NCBI GenBank assembly: GCA_009694285.1
Contig: SHVK01000004.1
Coordinates: forward strand, 25,364 to 89,363
Source: Candidatus Nanopelagicaceae bacterium
GTDB lineage: Bacteria > Actinomycetota > Actinomycetes > Nanopelagicales > Nanopelagicaceae
Length of the DNA stretch: 64,000 nucleotides
Direction of reading: 5' to 3'
How positions within the stretch are numbered: position 1 is the first letter of the stretch; the number at the start of each line of letters is the position of its first letter. The position numbers were made by a program, and so were the translations under genes. Shown here in pieces: positions 46,366 to 55,945 of this stretch. Under the pieces are notes generated by a model. It was given only the letters and a program-made list of their open reading frames with translations, did no database searches and was not told where the DNA came from.

Positions 46366-46724
46366 CGAACTCTTTCTATTCTTACTGCAACATCCAAAAT
46401 TTGCACCCCAACTGGTGCTTCTGGTTTGTGAATGACAACTGAAACTGATTTCGCCTGCATAAAATTGTTCAAAATATCTTCGCTAATAAGTTCTGCTAAT
46501 TTTTCAATTAAATTTACCGGTGGGCCAGTCAAAGTATTTATAACTATTTCTACTACAGATGAATAATCAATTGTTTCCGCCAATTCATCATTCTTTCCTG
46601 ACTTTGAAAGATCTAATCCAATTTCAACATCAACAGAGAACGATTGACCATTCTTTCTTTCAAAATCATGAACACCGTGAAATCCTACTGCCGAAATGCC
46701 AGTAAGAATAATTTTATCCATCAC
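46362..46724 (-). CDS. folB: Dihydroneopterin aldolase
   Basis: Makes hydroxymethyldihydropterin in folate synthesis. Visible: 'GISAVGFHGVHDFERKNGQSFSVDVEI' near residue 9 (key H and E) and the conserved lysine in 'VSVVIHKPEAPV' near 100. 120 residues is normal. Overlaps folP and folK by four bases each. Confidence 0.93.
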   Translation of the reverse strand: MMDKIILTGISAVGFHGVHDFERKNGQSFSVDVEIGLDLSKSGKNDELAETIDYSSVVEIVINTLTGPPVNLIEKLAELISEDILNNFMQAKSVSVVIHKPEAPVGVQILDVAVRIERVR

Positions 46725-47524
46725 ATGGTCTCGCTTTCAGAATTCAATTTATCAACTATATCAATCGCCATTTTATGGTCCTCCACCGAATGGGTGCGCA
46801 CTCCCCATATTTTATTTTTAGCACACAGCGAAGTAATAGCTATAGAAGCACTCTCTCGCTCGATAGGTGAGAGTTCCTCCCCTAAAAATCTCTTTCTAGA
46901 CGCCCCAATTAGAATTGGAAAACCTAAATTAGTAAACATTTCTAAATTTTGAATAATCTCCCAGTTATGTTCTGGCAATTTTGCAAACCCTAATCCTGGA
47001 TCAAGAATTATTTGACTTTCGTGTACTCCTGAAATTTTTAAAGAATCTACTCTTCCTAGTAGTTCAGCTATTACTTCTAAATTAACATCCTTATAAATAG
47101 CTTTGCTCTGCATACTCTCTGAAGAACCGCGCCAATGCATCACAACATATTTAACGCCACTGTTTGCAACCACTTCGGCCATTTTTGGGTCTGCTAAACC
47201 GCCACTTACATCATTAATAATTTTCGCTCCTGCATTTAATGCCTTTAGGGCCACATTAGCTCTAGTTGTATCAACACTTATTGTTACCTCAGGGAAAGAT
47301 TTTGCAATGGCTTCAATTACTGGAATTGTCCGAAGTAACTCTTCGGCTTCAGTAATTCGCATCGCCCCGGGGCGGGTCGACTCTCCACCGACATCGATGA
47401 TGTCCACGCCTTCTGAAATCATTTCTCGCACGCGATTCATTGCCGCGGGAAGAGAGTTGTGCATCCCACCATCTGCAAATGAATCAGGAGTGACGTTTAA
47501 GATTCCCATTACTAAGGTCTTCAA
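46721..47524 (-). CDS. folP: Dihydropteroate synthase
   Basis: Joins p-aminobenzoate to the pterin in folate synthesis; the sulfonamide target. TIM-barrel signatures 'MGILNVTPDSFADGG' at the N-terminus, 'DVGGESTRPGA' near 42, 'DPGLGFAKLPEHN' near 178, and 'GASRKRFLGE' near 205. It begins 1 base after the folE stop. Confidence 0.95.
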   Translation of the reverse strand: MKTLVMGILNVTPDSFADGGMHNSLPAAMNRVREMISEGVDIIDVGGESTRPGAMRITEAEELLRTIPVIEAIAKSFPEVTISVDTTRANVALKALNAGAKIINDVSGGLADPKMAEVVANSGVKYVVMHWRGSSESMQSKAIYKDVNLEVIAELLGRVDSLKISGVHESQIILDPGLGFAKLPEHNWEIIQNLEMFTNLGFPILIGASRKRFLGEELSPIERESASIAITSLCAKNKIWGVRTHSVEDHKMAIDIVDKLNSESETM

Positions 47525-47525
47525 T

Positions 47526-48146
47526 TTAACGACCTAAAATTAAACTAATCGCTTCCGCACGAGTTGCTGAATCACGCAATTGTCCGCGAACAGCACTTGT
47601 TGTGGTTCGCGCTTTAGATTTCTTGGCTCCCCGCATAGACATACATAAGTGTTCGCAATCAATTATCACAATTACTCCCGCTGCTTCAAGAATTTCAACT
47701 AAAGAATCTGCAATCTGTGTGGTTAAACGTTCTTGTACTTGAGGACGTCGAGCAAAGAGATCTACTAATCGGGCAAGCTTTGAAAGGCCAGTAATCCTTC
47801 CACTTTCACCAGGTATGTAACCAATATGGGCAACTCCATGAAATGGTGTGAGGTGGTGTTCGCAATGAGAAAAAACTTCAATATCGCGAACGATAATTAA
47901 TTCACGATGGCCGGCATCAAATGTTGTAGTTAAAACTTCCTCTGGCGAACTCCATAACCCGGCAAAATTTTCCTGCATAGCTCTCGCAACTCGTGCAGGT
48001 GTATCTCGTAAACCCTCCCGTTCTGGATCTTCACCCAATGCAATTAATAATTCAAGCACAGCTGCTTCTGCTCTTTTTTGATCAAAAGGCTGTTTGGCTT
48101 TTCCGTCATGTGGTGATGTGAATGAGATTGGCGTTATTTCATCCAT
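47526..48146 (-). CDS. folE: GTP cyclohydrolase I
   Basis: First step of tetrahydrofolate synthesis from GTP. Zinc ligands: cysteine in '[19 protein letters not shown]' and the later 'DCEHLCMSM' site; '[25 protein letters not shown]' is the core signature. I use the ATG overlapping the ftsH stop by eight bases ([11 protein letters not shown]..., 206 aa); a 43-codon extension into ftsH is not family-like. Confidence 0.95.
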   Translation of the reverse strand: MDEITPISFTSPHDGKAKQPFDQKRAEAAVLELLIALGEDPEREGLRDTPARVARAMQENFAGLWSSPEEVLTTTFDAGHRELIIVRDIEVFSHCEHHLTPFHGVAHIGYIPGESGRITGLSKLARLVDLFARRPQVQERLTTQIADSLVEILEAAGVIVIIDCEHLCMSMRGAKKSKARTTTSAVRGQLRDSATRAEAISLILGR

Positions 48147-50076
48147 CGAGGCTCGGCTTTTCATAAACAATCGCTGGACGATTTGAAGGTTTGCGAAGCG
48201 GTGATCCAGTCCAAGCCGCACGGGCCGGTCTTGATTTAACTTGCGCAAATAATTCCAAGATCTCCTCTTTTTCAAGAGTTTCTTTATCCATTAGCCGCTT
48301 CACTAATCCATCAAGTACATCGCGATTATTCTCTAGAATTTCATAAGCTTCTAGGTGTGCACCTTCGATCAAGCTTTTAACTTCTTGATCAACTATCGCA
48401 GCAAGAGATTCTGAGTAATCCCTTTGATGTCCGTAGTTCATTCCCATAAAAGGTTCGCCATCTTTACTTCCTAATTTAATGGCTCCGATTTTTTCACTCA
48501 AACCATATTGGGTAACCATTGCCCGCGCTAGTGCACTAGCTTTTTCAATGTCATTGGCGGCCCCAGTAGTTGGATCATGGAATATCAACTCTTCTGCTGC
48601 ACGTCCGCCTAATGTGTAAGCCAACTCATCAAGTAACTGTGCTCGAGATTGCGAGTATTTATCTTCATCCGGCAAAACCATTGTGTAACCCAACGCTCGA
48701 CCGCGTGGCATGATCGTAATTTTTTGAACTGGATCGGTATTAGGAAGCGCATGAGCTACAAGTGCATGCCCACCTTCGTGATAAGCCGTAATCAATCTTT
48801 CATTATCACTCATCAAGCGACTAGTTTTTTGTGGCCCTGCCATAACTCGATCTACGGATTCAGCCAATGCTTCGTTAGAAATTACTTTCTCTTCTTTACG
48901 AGCAGTCAGTAATGCCGCTTCATTAACGACGTTCGCTAAATCAGCGCCAGTGAAACCTGGAGTTCTTCTAGCTAGTGCTAGTAAATCAACCCCATCTGCT
49001 AACGGTTTATTTTTGGTATGGATTTTTAAAATTTCATTACGCCCTTTTAAATCTGGCCGTTCAACAGCAATTTGTCGATCAAAACGACCGGGACGAAGCA
49101 AAGCCGGATCGAGAATATCTGGACGATTAGTTGCAGCAATAAGAATTACTGAACCATTTGCTTCAAAACCATCCATCTCTACTAATAATTGATTAAGTGT
49201 CTGTTCGCGTTCGTCATGCCCGCCACCCATACCAGCGCCACGATGACGACCTACCGCATCGATCTCATCAACAAAAACAATTGCTGGAGCATTTAGCCGT
49301 GCTTGTGCAAATAAATCACGAACTCTTGATGCTCCAACACCGACAAACATCTCAACAAAATCTGAACCTGAGATTGAATAAAAAGGCACACTTGCTTCTC
49401 CGGCTACCGCTTTTGCTAGCAAAGTTTTACCAGTTCCTGGTGGACCGTACAACAGCACACCTTTGGGGATTTTTGCGCCCAACTCTTGATACTTTTCAGG
49501 AGCAACTAAAAAATCTTTAATTTCACGCAACTCTTCAATTGCTTCATCTACACCAGCAACATCTTCAAATTTTGTCTGTGGCGTTTCTTTTGAATTTAAT
49601 TTAGCTCTTGATTTTCCAAATGAAAATGCTTTGCCAGCACCTTGTGCTCGACTCATCACAAAGAAGAAAATAAAGCCTATTAAAAGAAATGGAAGTAAGG
49701 TGAAAATCAGGGAAACTAGTAATGATTGAGTTGGGACTTTTACATTCCATTTTTTAGGTGGTGGATTTTGAGCCAACAATTCAACTATTTGTGGTTCTTG
49801 TGCTGTGATGTAAGAGGCTTCTAACTTTGAAGCACCATCAATCATTACTCCCGCTTTTAGCACAACACGAATCAACTGCTCTTTATCTACTAGCAACACT
49901 GAATCGGCTTGTTTCGCAGAAATCACCGAAAGTACTGTAGAAGTATCTACAACTTTAAAACTTTTACTTAAATTCATAATCTGGGTATAGCCAATAGCAA
50001 GCAGCATTACTACAACTAACCAAGTTAGTGGCGACTTTGAATACTTTTTAACTTTAACCAAAACTTTTCCGATCAT
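48139..50076 (-). CDS. ftsH: ATP-dependent zinc metalloprotease FtsH
   Basis: Membrane-anchored AAA+ protease for membrane-protein quality control. Two N-terminal transmembrane segments (about residues 15-32 and 118-142), AAA Walker A '[11 protein letters not shown]' near 208, '[10 protein letters not shown]' near 267, second region of homology '[18 protein letters not shown]', and zinc site '[12 protein letters not shown]' (HExxH) near 432. The C-terminus is short and basic. The 3' end overlaps folE. Confidence 0.96.
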   Translation of the reverse strand: MIGKVLVKVKKYSKSPLTWLVVVMLLAIGYTQIMNLSKSFKVVDTSTVLSVISAKQADSVLLVDKEQLIRVVLKAGVMIDGASKLEASYITAQEPQIVELLAQNPPPKKWNVKVPTQSLLVSLIFTLLPFLLIGFIFFFVMSRAQGAGKAFSFGKSRAKLNSKETPQTKFEDVAGVDEAIEELREIKDFLVAPEKYQELGAKIPKGVLLYGPPGTGKTLLAKAVAGEASVPFYSISGSDFVEMFVGVGASRVRDLFAQARLNAPAIVFVDEIDAVGRHRGAGMGGGHDEREQTLNQLLVEMDGFEANGSVILIAATNRPDILDPALLRPGRFDRQIAVERPDLKGRNEILKIHTKNKPLADGVDLLALARRTPGFTGADLANVVNEAALLTARKEEKVISNEALAESVDRVMAGPQKTSRLMSDNERLITAYHEGGHALVAHALPNTDPVQKITIMPRGRALGYTMVLPDEDKYSQSRAQLLDELAYTLGGRAAEELIFHDPTTGAANDIEKASALARAMVTQYGLSEKIGAIKLGSKDGEPFMGMNYGHQRDYSESLAAIVDQEVKSLIEGAHLEAYEILENNRDVLDGLVKRLMDKETLEKEEILELFAQVKSRPARAAWTGSPLRKPSNRPAIVYEKPSLDG

Positions 50077-50090
50077 ATTATCCGATCAAA

Positions 50091-50642
50091 TTAGGAGTAC
50101 ATGTGTGGTGAGAGAACTGCAACTACAGAAAGATTTCGGTACTTCTCATTAAAATCTAAGCCGTAGCCAACAACAAATGCAGGCGGAATATCAAATCCCA
50201 CATATTTAACATTGACTTCGACTTTAGCTGCTTCTGGTTTTCGGAAAATTGTGCAGATCTCAACACTTTTTGCACCACGCGATTCTAAATTTGCTTTAAG
50301 CCACGATAACGTCAACCCTGTATCAACAATATCTTCAACAATTAAAACATTTCGCCCAGTAATATCACAATCTAAATCTTTTAAAATTCGAACAACGCCA
50401 CTGGACTTAGTTCCCGATCCATAAGAAGAAACTGCCATCCAATCCATTTCAATATGTCGTTGAATAGCCCTCGCCAAATCTGCCATAGCCATAACTGCAC
50501 CTTTTAGTACGCCAATCAGAAGTAAATCTTTTCCTTCGTAATCTTTTTCGATCTTTCGAGCGATCTCATTTATGCGCACCTTTAATTGTTCTTCGGTTAC
50601 CACAACTTTGGTGACTTCATCTTTGATTACCGACAGATCCAC
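50091..50642 (-). CDS. hpt: Hypoxanthine phosphoribosyltransferase
   Basis: Purine salvage enzyme. PRPP-binding signature 'NVLIVEDIVDTGLTL' near residue 99, 'LLIGVLKGAVMAMADLAR' near 41, and 'YVGFDIPPAFVVGYGLDFNEKYRNL' near 150 (key K and D contacts). GTG start with GAGGGAG upstream. Lies between tilS and ftsH, the usual actinobacterial order. Confidence 0.94.
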   Translation of the reverse strand: MDLSVIKDEVTKVVVTEEQLKVRINEIARKIEKDYEGKDLLLIGVLKGAVMAMADLARAIQRHIEMDWMAVSSYGSGTKSSGVVRILKDLDCDITGRNVLIVEDIVDTGLTLSWLKANLESRGAKSVEICTIFRKPEAAKVEVNVKYVGFDIPPAFVVGYGLDFNEKYRNLSVVAVLSPHMYS

Positions 50643-50676
50643 AGGCGAACTCCCTCTTGATTGCGCTGGCTCTTGA

Positions 50677-51630
50677 CTACTTTGAGAGGGTTAGTCTGCC
50701 GGAATCTCGGCGGGCTGTAATGCCACCCGCCAACGCCACCGCGCCCTGCCCTTTCCAGGCTCCGACCAGCGCTTCTACCTCCAGGATCTGCTCGGCACTG
50801 AGGGAGGGTGCGCCCATTGCTTCAATAGCGCGCTTGATAACCCGTTTACGCACGGCGATGGGCAGTTTGGAGATTGATTCAATCGGAATCTGGGTTGGAT
50901 CCGCCAGGCTGGCAAAAATGTCCCCGGCAATCAGATCAAGGGCATCAGCATCTTCACGCAGGATCCGTGAAGTGCGAGCTAGTGCTTTGGAAATTCCTGG
51001 GCCAATCTCCTTTTCCATCTTTGGCAAGATTTCATTTCGAACCCGGACTCGGGCAAAACTTAACTCTTCATTGTGTGGATCACTCCAAAACTCAATTCCA
51101 CTCTCTTTGCATGCGGTTAATACTTGGGCTCTGGTTAATTCAAGAAATGGTCGTACATACCTACCAACGTGAAACGCCATTCCAGAAAGTGAACGAGTTC
51201 CAGACCCTCTTGCTAAACCAAGTAATACCGTCTCTGCTAAATCATCTTCGGTATGACCAAGAAAAATCGCAACCGCACCAATTCGATCCGCCTCGGCATT
51301 AAGTGCTTCATAACGTACGCGCCGTGCTGCTGCCTCTATTCCTCCATTACCAACATTACCGATAACTTCAACTTGAGAAATTTTTGCTTCTGTAATTCCT
51401 AATTCAATTAATTTTTTTTGTGCACCTAACGCCACTTCACCTGAACCATTTTGTAATTGATGATCGACAACTAGTGCGCTCAACTGAATTCCAACTTTGC
51501 GCGCTTCAAGATTTGTTGCCGCAGCTAATAAAAGCGAATCTGCGCCTCCTGATACAGCGAGCAGAATTCGATCTCCCGGTTCAAAATGCGCTAGTGCATT
51601 TCGAACCACTCTGCGGGCATCAATCATCAT
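50677..51630 (-). CDS. tilS: tRNA(Ile)-lysidine synthase
   Basis: Modifies C34 of tRNA-Ile(CAU) to lysidine. PP-loop 'LLAVSGGADSLLLA' near residue 23, 'VVDHQLQNGSGEVA' near 54, and 'LGHTEDDLAETVLLGLARGSG' near 123. The C-terminal domain is shorter than in gamma-proteobacteria. The 3' part (about 50690-51060) is strongly G+C-rich while the 5' part is AT-rich, a sharp change inside one gene. Confidence 0.92.
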   Translation of the reverse strand: MMIDARRVVRNALAHFEPGDRILLAVSGGADSLLLAAATNLEARKVGIQLSALVVDHQLQNGSGEVALGAQKKLIELGITEAKISQVEVIGNVGNGGIEAAARRVRYEALNAEADRIGAVAIFLGHTEDDLAETVLLGLARGSGTRSLSGMAFHVGRYVRPFLELTRAQVLTACKESGIEFWSDPHNEELSFARVRVRNEILPKMEKEIGPGISKALARTSRILREDADALDLIAGDIFASLADPTQIPIESISKLPIAVRKRVIKRAIEAMGAPSLSAEQILEVEALVGAWKGQGAVALAGGITARRDSGRLTLSK

Positions 51631-51633
51631 GAG

Positions 51634-52767
51634 TTAATCTAAAAATCCGCGCACGCCGCTGTACTTCTCAACTTTATCTGGATCTAATTCAAATCCAATT
51701 CCTGGTTTAGTTGGAATCTCAAGCAGTCCATCACTATCTAATTTCCAAGGCTGTGTGGCCAAATCATCAACGTAGGCCGAACCAGTGCAATACTCAACTT
51801 TTTCTGCAGTGAGGATTGCTGATGAAAGTTGTAAATCAACTGCTAAACCAATTGCGGTATTCCAACCATGTGGGATGACCCGAATTGCATACTCATCAGC
51901 CATTGCGGCAATTCTCCGGAATTCACCAATTCCACCAACTTTAGTGACATCAGGTTGAATAATGTCGAAAGCACGTTCGGTAATAAATGGGGTAAAACTT
52001 TGTCGACGGGTTAATACTTCACATCCAGAGATCGGCACTGGTGATTGTTTGCGAAGTTCTACGAAATCAGCCAAATCATCTGGTCTTAGCGCTTCTTCAA
52101 ACCAACCAACGTTGTAATCCGCGAGCATTTTAGATGCGTTAATTGCCCAACGCAGATTTCCACGCCAATATGCATCACTACCGCCCGCATCCACTGCCAA
52201 GAAGCAATCATCGCCAATCGCTTTGCGCGCGCTTTTAACTAGGAGTTCATCATTGGCAGTATCAAGTCTGCCAAATGTTCCCCAGCCAATTTTAAAAGCC
52301 TTGAAACCCTGTCCTCTTAATTCAGTTAAATTCGCATTCATTATTTTTGGTTCATCCATCAAAAGCGATGCATAAGGCATAACTTTCTCGCGCAACCTTC
52401 CGCCAAAAAAACGCCCAATTGGTTGGCCAGTAATTTTTCCAAAAATATCCCACAAAGCGATATCAATTCCACTAATTGTGTGAGTAATGGAACCCCCACG
52501 TCCAAGCCAAAATGTATTTTGATGCAACTTTTCACTAACCCGCTCCGGCTCCACTGCACTTTCACCAATTAACATAGGTTTCAAAACTTCTAGAGAGGCA
52601 GCAACTAAATCTGAACTTGTAAATACGGTACCAACGCCAACCACCCCAGAATCTGTTTTGATTGAGATTAAGGTGTGAACAACGCTGTCTGGTTTTAACT
52701 CCTCTGTCCATCCACCTTTAGGTGTTGCGCCTTTTAAACCAGCAAATTTCACATCAATAATCTTCAC
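51634..52767 (-). CDS. Mandelate racemase/muconate lactonizing enzyme-type dehydratase
   Basis: Enolase-superfamily enzyme: K-x-K-type 'GFKAFKIGWG' near 150, metal ligands in 'FLAVDAGGSDAYW', 'WFEEALRPDD' and 'ISGCEVLT', and the catalytic 'IQPDVTKVGG ... IPHGWNT'. It resembles sugar-acid dehydratases, but the substrate cannot be fixed. Start: GTG giving MKIIDVKFAG, with GGAG upstream; a 15-codon extension is possible but not family-like. It ends 3 bases before tilS but belongs to a different function. Confidence 0.85.
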   Translation of the reverse strand: MKIIDVKFAGLKGATPKGGWTEELKPDSVVHTLISIKTDSGVVGVGTVFTSSDLVAASLEVLKPMLIGESAVEPERVSEKLHQNTFWLGRGGSITHTISGIDIALWDIFGKITGQPIGRFFGGRLREKVMPYASLLMDEPKIMNANLTELRGQGFKAFKIGWGTFGRLDTANDELLVKSARKAIGDDCFLAVDAGGSDAYWRGNLRWAINASKMLADYNVGWFEEALRPDDLADFVELRKQSPVPISGCEVLTRRQSFTPFITERAFDIIQPDVTKVGGIGEFRRIAAMADEYAIRVIPHGWNTAIGLAVDLQLSSAILTAEKVEYCTGSAYVDDLATQPWKLDSDGLLEIPTKPGIGFELDPDKVEKYSGVRGFLD

Positions 52768-52838
52768 TTTATAAACTCCATTTGAGATAGTGGGCGAGAA
52801 GTTGCAGTGCAAACTATAGATAAATTTTCTTCAAATGA

Positions 52839-54062
52839 CTATACCCGACCACCAAATGGAATCAATCCCTGAATTGAATATATCGAACTGAACAATAATC
52901 CTTTTTTAGTGTTGTGGGCTTCCCACATCATCCCGTTTCCGGCATAAATTGTGATGTGGTGGATGGTGCTGATATCTGCCTTATAGGAATAAAAAATTAA
53001 GTCTCCAGGAACCAACTCACTTAATGGAACCCGTTTGGTCCAACTGTAATAAATCCGCGAGTTCACGCGATCCCACTGTGTGTAATCCAAACCAGCAGTT
53101 CTATAAGCAGCGAAGACCAAACCGGAACAATCAAAACTACCTGGGCCTTCATTGCCCCATACATATGGTTTACGCGCAAGTACTTGTTTTTTTGCAAATG
53201 CAACTGCTTCACTTCTCTGACTTTCGTTTGTCCTAAATGTAGAGCGACCATTACTAAATCCAACACCAGTTACCGGCCAGATTTTTGCTTGTCCAGTTGT
53301 TTGACCTGCTCTATTTGCTAACTCTTCTTCTAATATTGCTAATTGTCTTTGTTGTTCTAGCGTAACTCGTTTTTTCCGTGCACTTGAAAGTTCTTTAATT
53401 ATCTGTGCCTGAATTTTTTCTAATTTACTTACTTCAACTTGTTGCTCGGCCTTTGCACTATCAGCAACTTTCTTAGCCGCGGCAACTCGAGCAGTTGCAA
53501 CTGCTTGCTCGGCGCGAGCAGCATCCGCTTCAGCTTTTGCTTCCGCTGCAGCTGCTTGGGCAATTTTTAATCTTGCCAGCACTGTTGAATTTCCTTCACC
53601 AAGTGCATCAAGGATTGAAAGTCGATCTGCTAAATCTTGCGGCCCATTTGCATTAAGTATGGAATCGAAATCAGTAAACCCAGAGCCCATGATGTAAGCG
53701 TTTGCTGCCATCTTTCCGATTCGCATATTTGCATCAGCAACCGCTGCGATTGCCACTCTCTCCTTTTCCGCAGCTTTTTCTGCTTTTTTTATGGCAACAA
53801 CGAGTGCTGCCTGTTCTCGAAGATAAATCGCTCGAGCTGCATTTGCTTTTACTGTTAGCGCTCTCAACTGATTAGCTGCCGCGGCCAATTTTGCTTTCGC
53901 TTTTGCGGCTTCATTTGCTTTTGCAATCTCTTTATCTTTTGCCGCTTTAATTTCTGCAAGAGTTGGTTTACGAGTTGCCGATTGCGCTTCTATTGGTGTG
54001 GCTATAAATGTAACAGCCAAAACGCAGGCCAATAGGCCAGCTGCGCTACGGCTAGAAAACAC
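52839..54062 (-). CDS. Secreted NlpC/P60 peptidoglycan hydrolase
   Basis: Exported cell-wall endopeptidase. Signal peptide to about residue 26 ('TPIEAQSA'), then a long Ala/Lys/Glu-rich coiled coil (about 30-250), a linker, and an NlpC/P60 domain with Cys312 in 'GSFDCSGLVF', His369 in 'TIHHITIYAG' and His383 in 'WEAHN'. The layout is RipA-like, with the catalytic domain held by a coiled coil. GTG start with AAGGGGGA just upstream. It likely splits peptidoglycan stem peptides at division (family knowledge). Confidence 0.9.
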   Translation of the reverse strand: MFSSRSAAGLLACVLAVTFIATPIEAQSATRKPTLAEIKAAKDKEIAKANEAAKAKAKLAAAANQLRALTVKANAARAIYLREQAALVVAIKKAEKAAEKERVAIAAVADANMRIGKMAANAYIMGSGFTDFDSILNANGPQDLADRLSILDALGEGNSTVLARLKIAQAAAAEAKAEADAARAEQAVATARVAAAKKVADSAKAEQQVEVSKLEKIQAQIIKELSSARKKRVTLEQQRQLAILEEELANRAGQTTGQAKIWPVTGVGFSNGRSTFRTNESQRSEAVAFAKKQVLARKPYVWGNEGPGSFDCSGLVFAAYRTAGLDYTQWDRVNSRIYYSWTKRVPLSELVPGDLIFYSYKADISTIHHITIYAGNGMMWEAHNTKKGLLFSSIYSIQGLIPFGGRV

Positions 54063-54182
54063 ATTTCCCCCTTGTCGCTGCTTTAGGGAAGTTAAGACAG
54101 TGACGAATCTCTTTAGGATAAATGAGTGTCTTTAGAAAACCCGGTTATTTGAAAGATTTTGCAACTGTGTCCTGCTCAAATA

Positions 54183-54974
54183 TTAATTAACCACATCTCG
54201 GCGCTTAAATAATGTAGCGGCCGCCACAGCAAAAATTAACAAATATGCCGCACTTCCGGCTAATGCTCGTGAATATGAAAAATCAACGCCAAATTGAACT
54301 GGAATAGCGCTCATCAATTGACCAGGTAACCATTTTGAAATGCCATTAACGGTAGCGGAAAGAATATTTTCAATCACCAAAATCCAAGCGACCGCGATGG
54401 AAATTGAAGTAATTGGCGAACGTAATAACAACCCAAGAGTCATCCCGACTGTTCCATATGAAATTACTGAAAGAAATACATTTCCAAATGTTGAACCAAA
54501 TAAAGAAATCGCACTAGAAGTAAACCATTGATCAGTACTAACACCTTTAGTACCGGCCAGAGATACTGAAATTGCAAGACTCACAATCGCCGAAAAGAAA
54601 ACAGTGATAAATGCAAATGAAATCATTGCAAGATATTTCCCAGTCAACAACAACAACCTTCTTGGCTCGCGTACTAACAAATTCCGCAAAGTTCCATTTG
54701 TGTACTCAATTGCGGTTTGCGCAGCAAAAACACAAAGAGCAATTACACCAAGGAGTCCCGCTGAATTTGCGAAACCTATATATAAACCATTTGGCATCGC
54801 CAATATTTCACGAGTGATCATCATCCCTTCACGAGCATTGCCGCGTGGAGAATCTAGAAGTAAAAATAGCAGTGATGAAATCAATCCAGTTAGTCCAATA
54901 ACTGCAGCCATAGTGCCCAAAAATAAAGTAGGGCGGCGAAGTTTGCGCCATTCAGATTTAAATATACGAATCAT
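54183..54974 (-). CDS. ABC transporter permease (ABC-2 type)
   Basis: Six-helix membrane permease of the ABC-2 family, 263 residues, with 'YTNGTLRNLLVREPRRLLLLTGKY' near residue 90, typical of this group. Pairs with the ATPase gene just upstream (four-base overlap). Substrate unknown; such pairs often export lipids, peptides or drugs. Confidence 0.87.
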   Translation of the reverse strand: MIRIFKSEWRKLRRPTLFLGTMAAVIGLTGLISSLLFLLLDSPRGNAREGMMITREILAMPNGLYIGFANSAGLLGVIALCVFAAQTAIEYTNGTLRNLLVREPRRLLLLTGKYLAMISFAFITVFFSAIVSLAISVSLAGTKGVSTDQWFTSSAISLFGSTFGNVFLSVISYGTVGMTLGLLLRSPITSISIAVAWILVIENILSATVNGISKWLPGQLMSAIPVQFGVDFSYSRALAGSAAYLLIFAVAAATLFKRRDVVN

Positions 54975-55888
54975 TTGCTATCACTTGTCAATTCAAAGAA
55001 CGTTTCTTCCAAAGTTGGACGAGCAGTTACTAATGATGAGAGAATGATTCCAGCATCAAAAGCACTTTTATTAAAACTCGCAGCAAATGTACTGTCGGCG
55101 ACTATGTGAACAGCTTCATTCACAATTTGCGCCTGGTGCCCGGAATTAGTAGCAATCTCAATAAGCCGTGCTAAATCTTGCTGATTGGTAGTGCTAGCGA
55201 TAACTGTTGGTTGCTGCGCAGTTAGTAAGGCTTTTGTCTGTCCCCAAAATAAGACTTTTCCATCTCGTAGCATTACTAGATCATCAGATATTGCTTCAAT
55301 CTCTGATAGCAAGTGCGAAGAAACCAGAACCGTTAAACCATATCCAGCTAAATGCCCAAGCAATTCGCGAACTTCTTGAATGCCAGCAGGATCTAATCCA
55401 TTTGTTGGTTCATCAAGTATTAATAATTCTGGAGTTGGTAGTAATGCAGCGGCGATACCTAATCTTTGTTTCATTCCCAATGAGTAAGTTTTAAATTTTG
55501 AGCTTCCACGATCTAACAATCCAACTTGATCCAATAACTGATCTACCCTTTCATGCGGGAAATTACCTAAAGTTGCTAATACCTTTAAATTTTCTCGCCC
55601 AGATAGCGCCGGATAAAAAGCCGGCCCTTCAATTAAAGCGCCAACTTTTCCTAAAAATCTTTCCGGATGGGTTAAAGGCTCACCTAAAACTGTGCCTGCG
55701 CCGGCTGTTGGTTTAACTAAACCCAACAGCATCCGAATAGTTGTGGTCTTTCCAGCTCCATTTGGTCCGACAAAGCCACAAATGGTTCCGCGCGGGACTT
55801 CAAAAGAAATATGGTCAACGGCATTTCGTTCACCATAACGTTTAGTTAAATCAGTTACCGAAATCGCCGCAGTTTGGGGAATGGACAC
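54971..55888 (-). CDS. ABC transporter ATP-binding protein
   Basis: Nucleotide-binding subunit, 305 residues. Walker A 'GPNGAGKTTT' near residue 40, signature 'YSLGMKQRLGIA' near 140, Walker B 'LLILDEPTNGLDP' near 160, and H-loop 'SSHLL'. The ~80-residue C-terminal extension fits bacitracin/multidrug-type (BcrA-like) exporters. GTG start. Operon of two with the permease. Confidence 0.91.
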   Translation of the reverse strand: MSIPQTAAISVTDLTKRYGERNAVDHISFEVPRGTICGFVGPNGAGKTTTIRMLLGLVKPTAGAGTVLGEPLTHPERFLGKVGALIEGPAFYPALSGRENLKVLATLGNFPHERVDQLLDQVGLLDRGSSKFKTYSLGMKQRLGIAAALLPTPELLILDEPTNGLDPAGIQEVRELLGHLAGYGLTVLVSSHLLSEIEAISDDLVMLRDGKVLFWGQTKALLTAQQPTVIASTTNQQDLARLIEIATNSGHQAQIVNEAVHIVADSTFAASFNKSAFDAGIILSSLVTARPTLEETFFELTSDSK

Positions 55889-55945
55889 CTTGTAACAATG
55901 GCATAGTTGACGAATAAATCCAACAATCCTTAAGTTAATTGTTAA

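Noticed and set aside
54063..54182. ydaO (c-di-AMP) riboswitch before the NlpC/P60 gene
   Set aside because: Such leaders are common in actinobacteria, but this one is only ~120 bases, AT-rich and without the conserved motifs.
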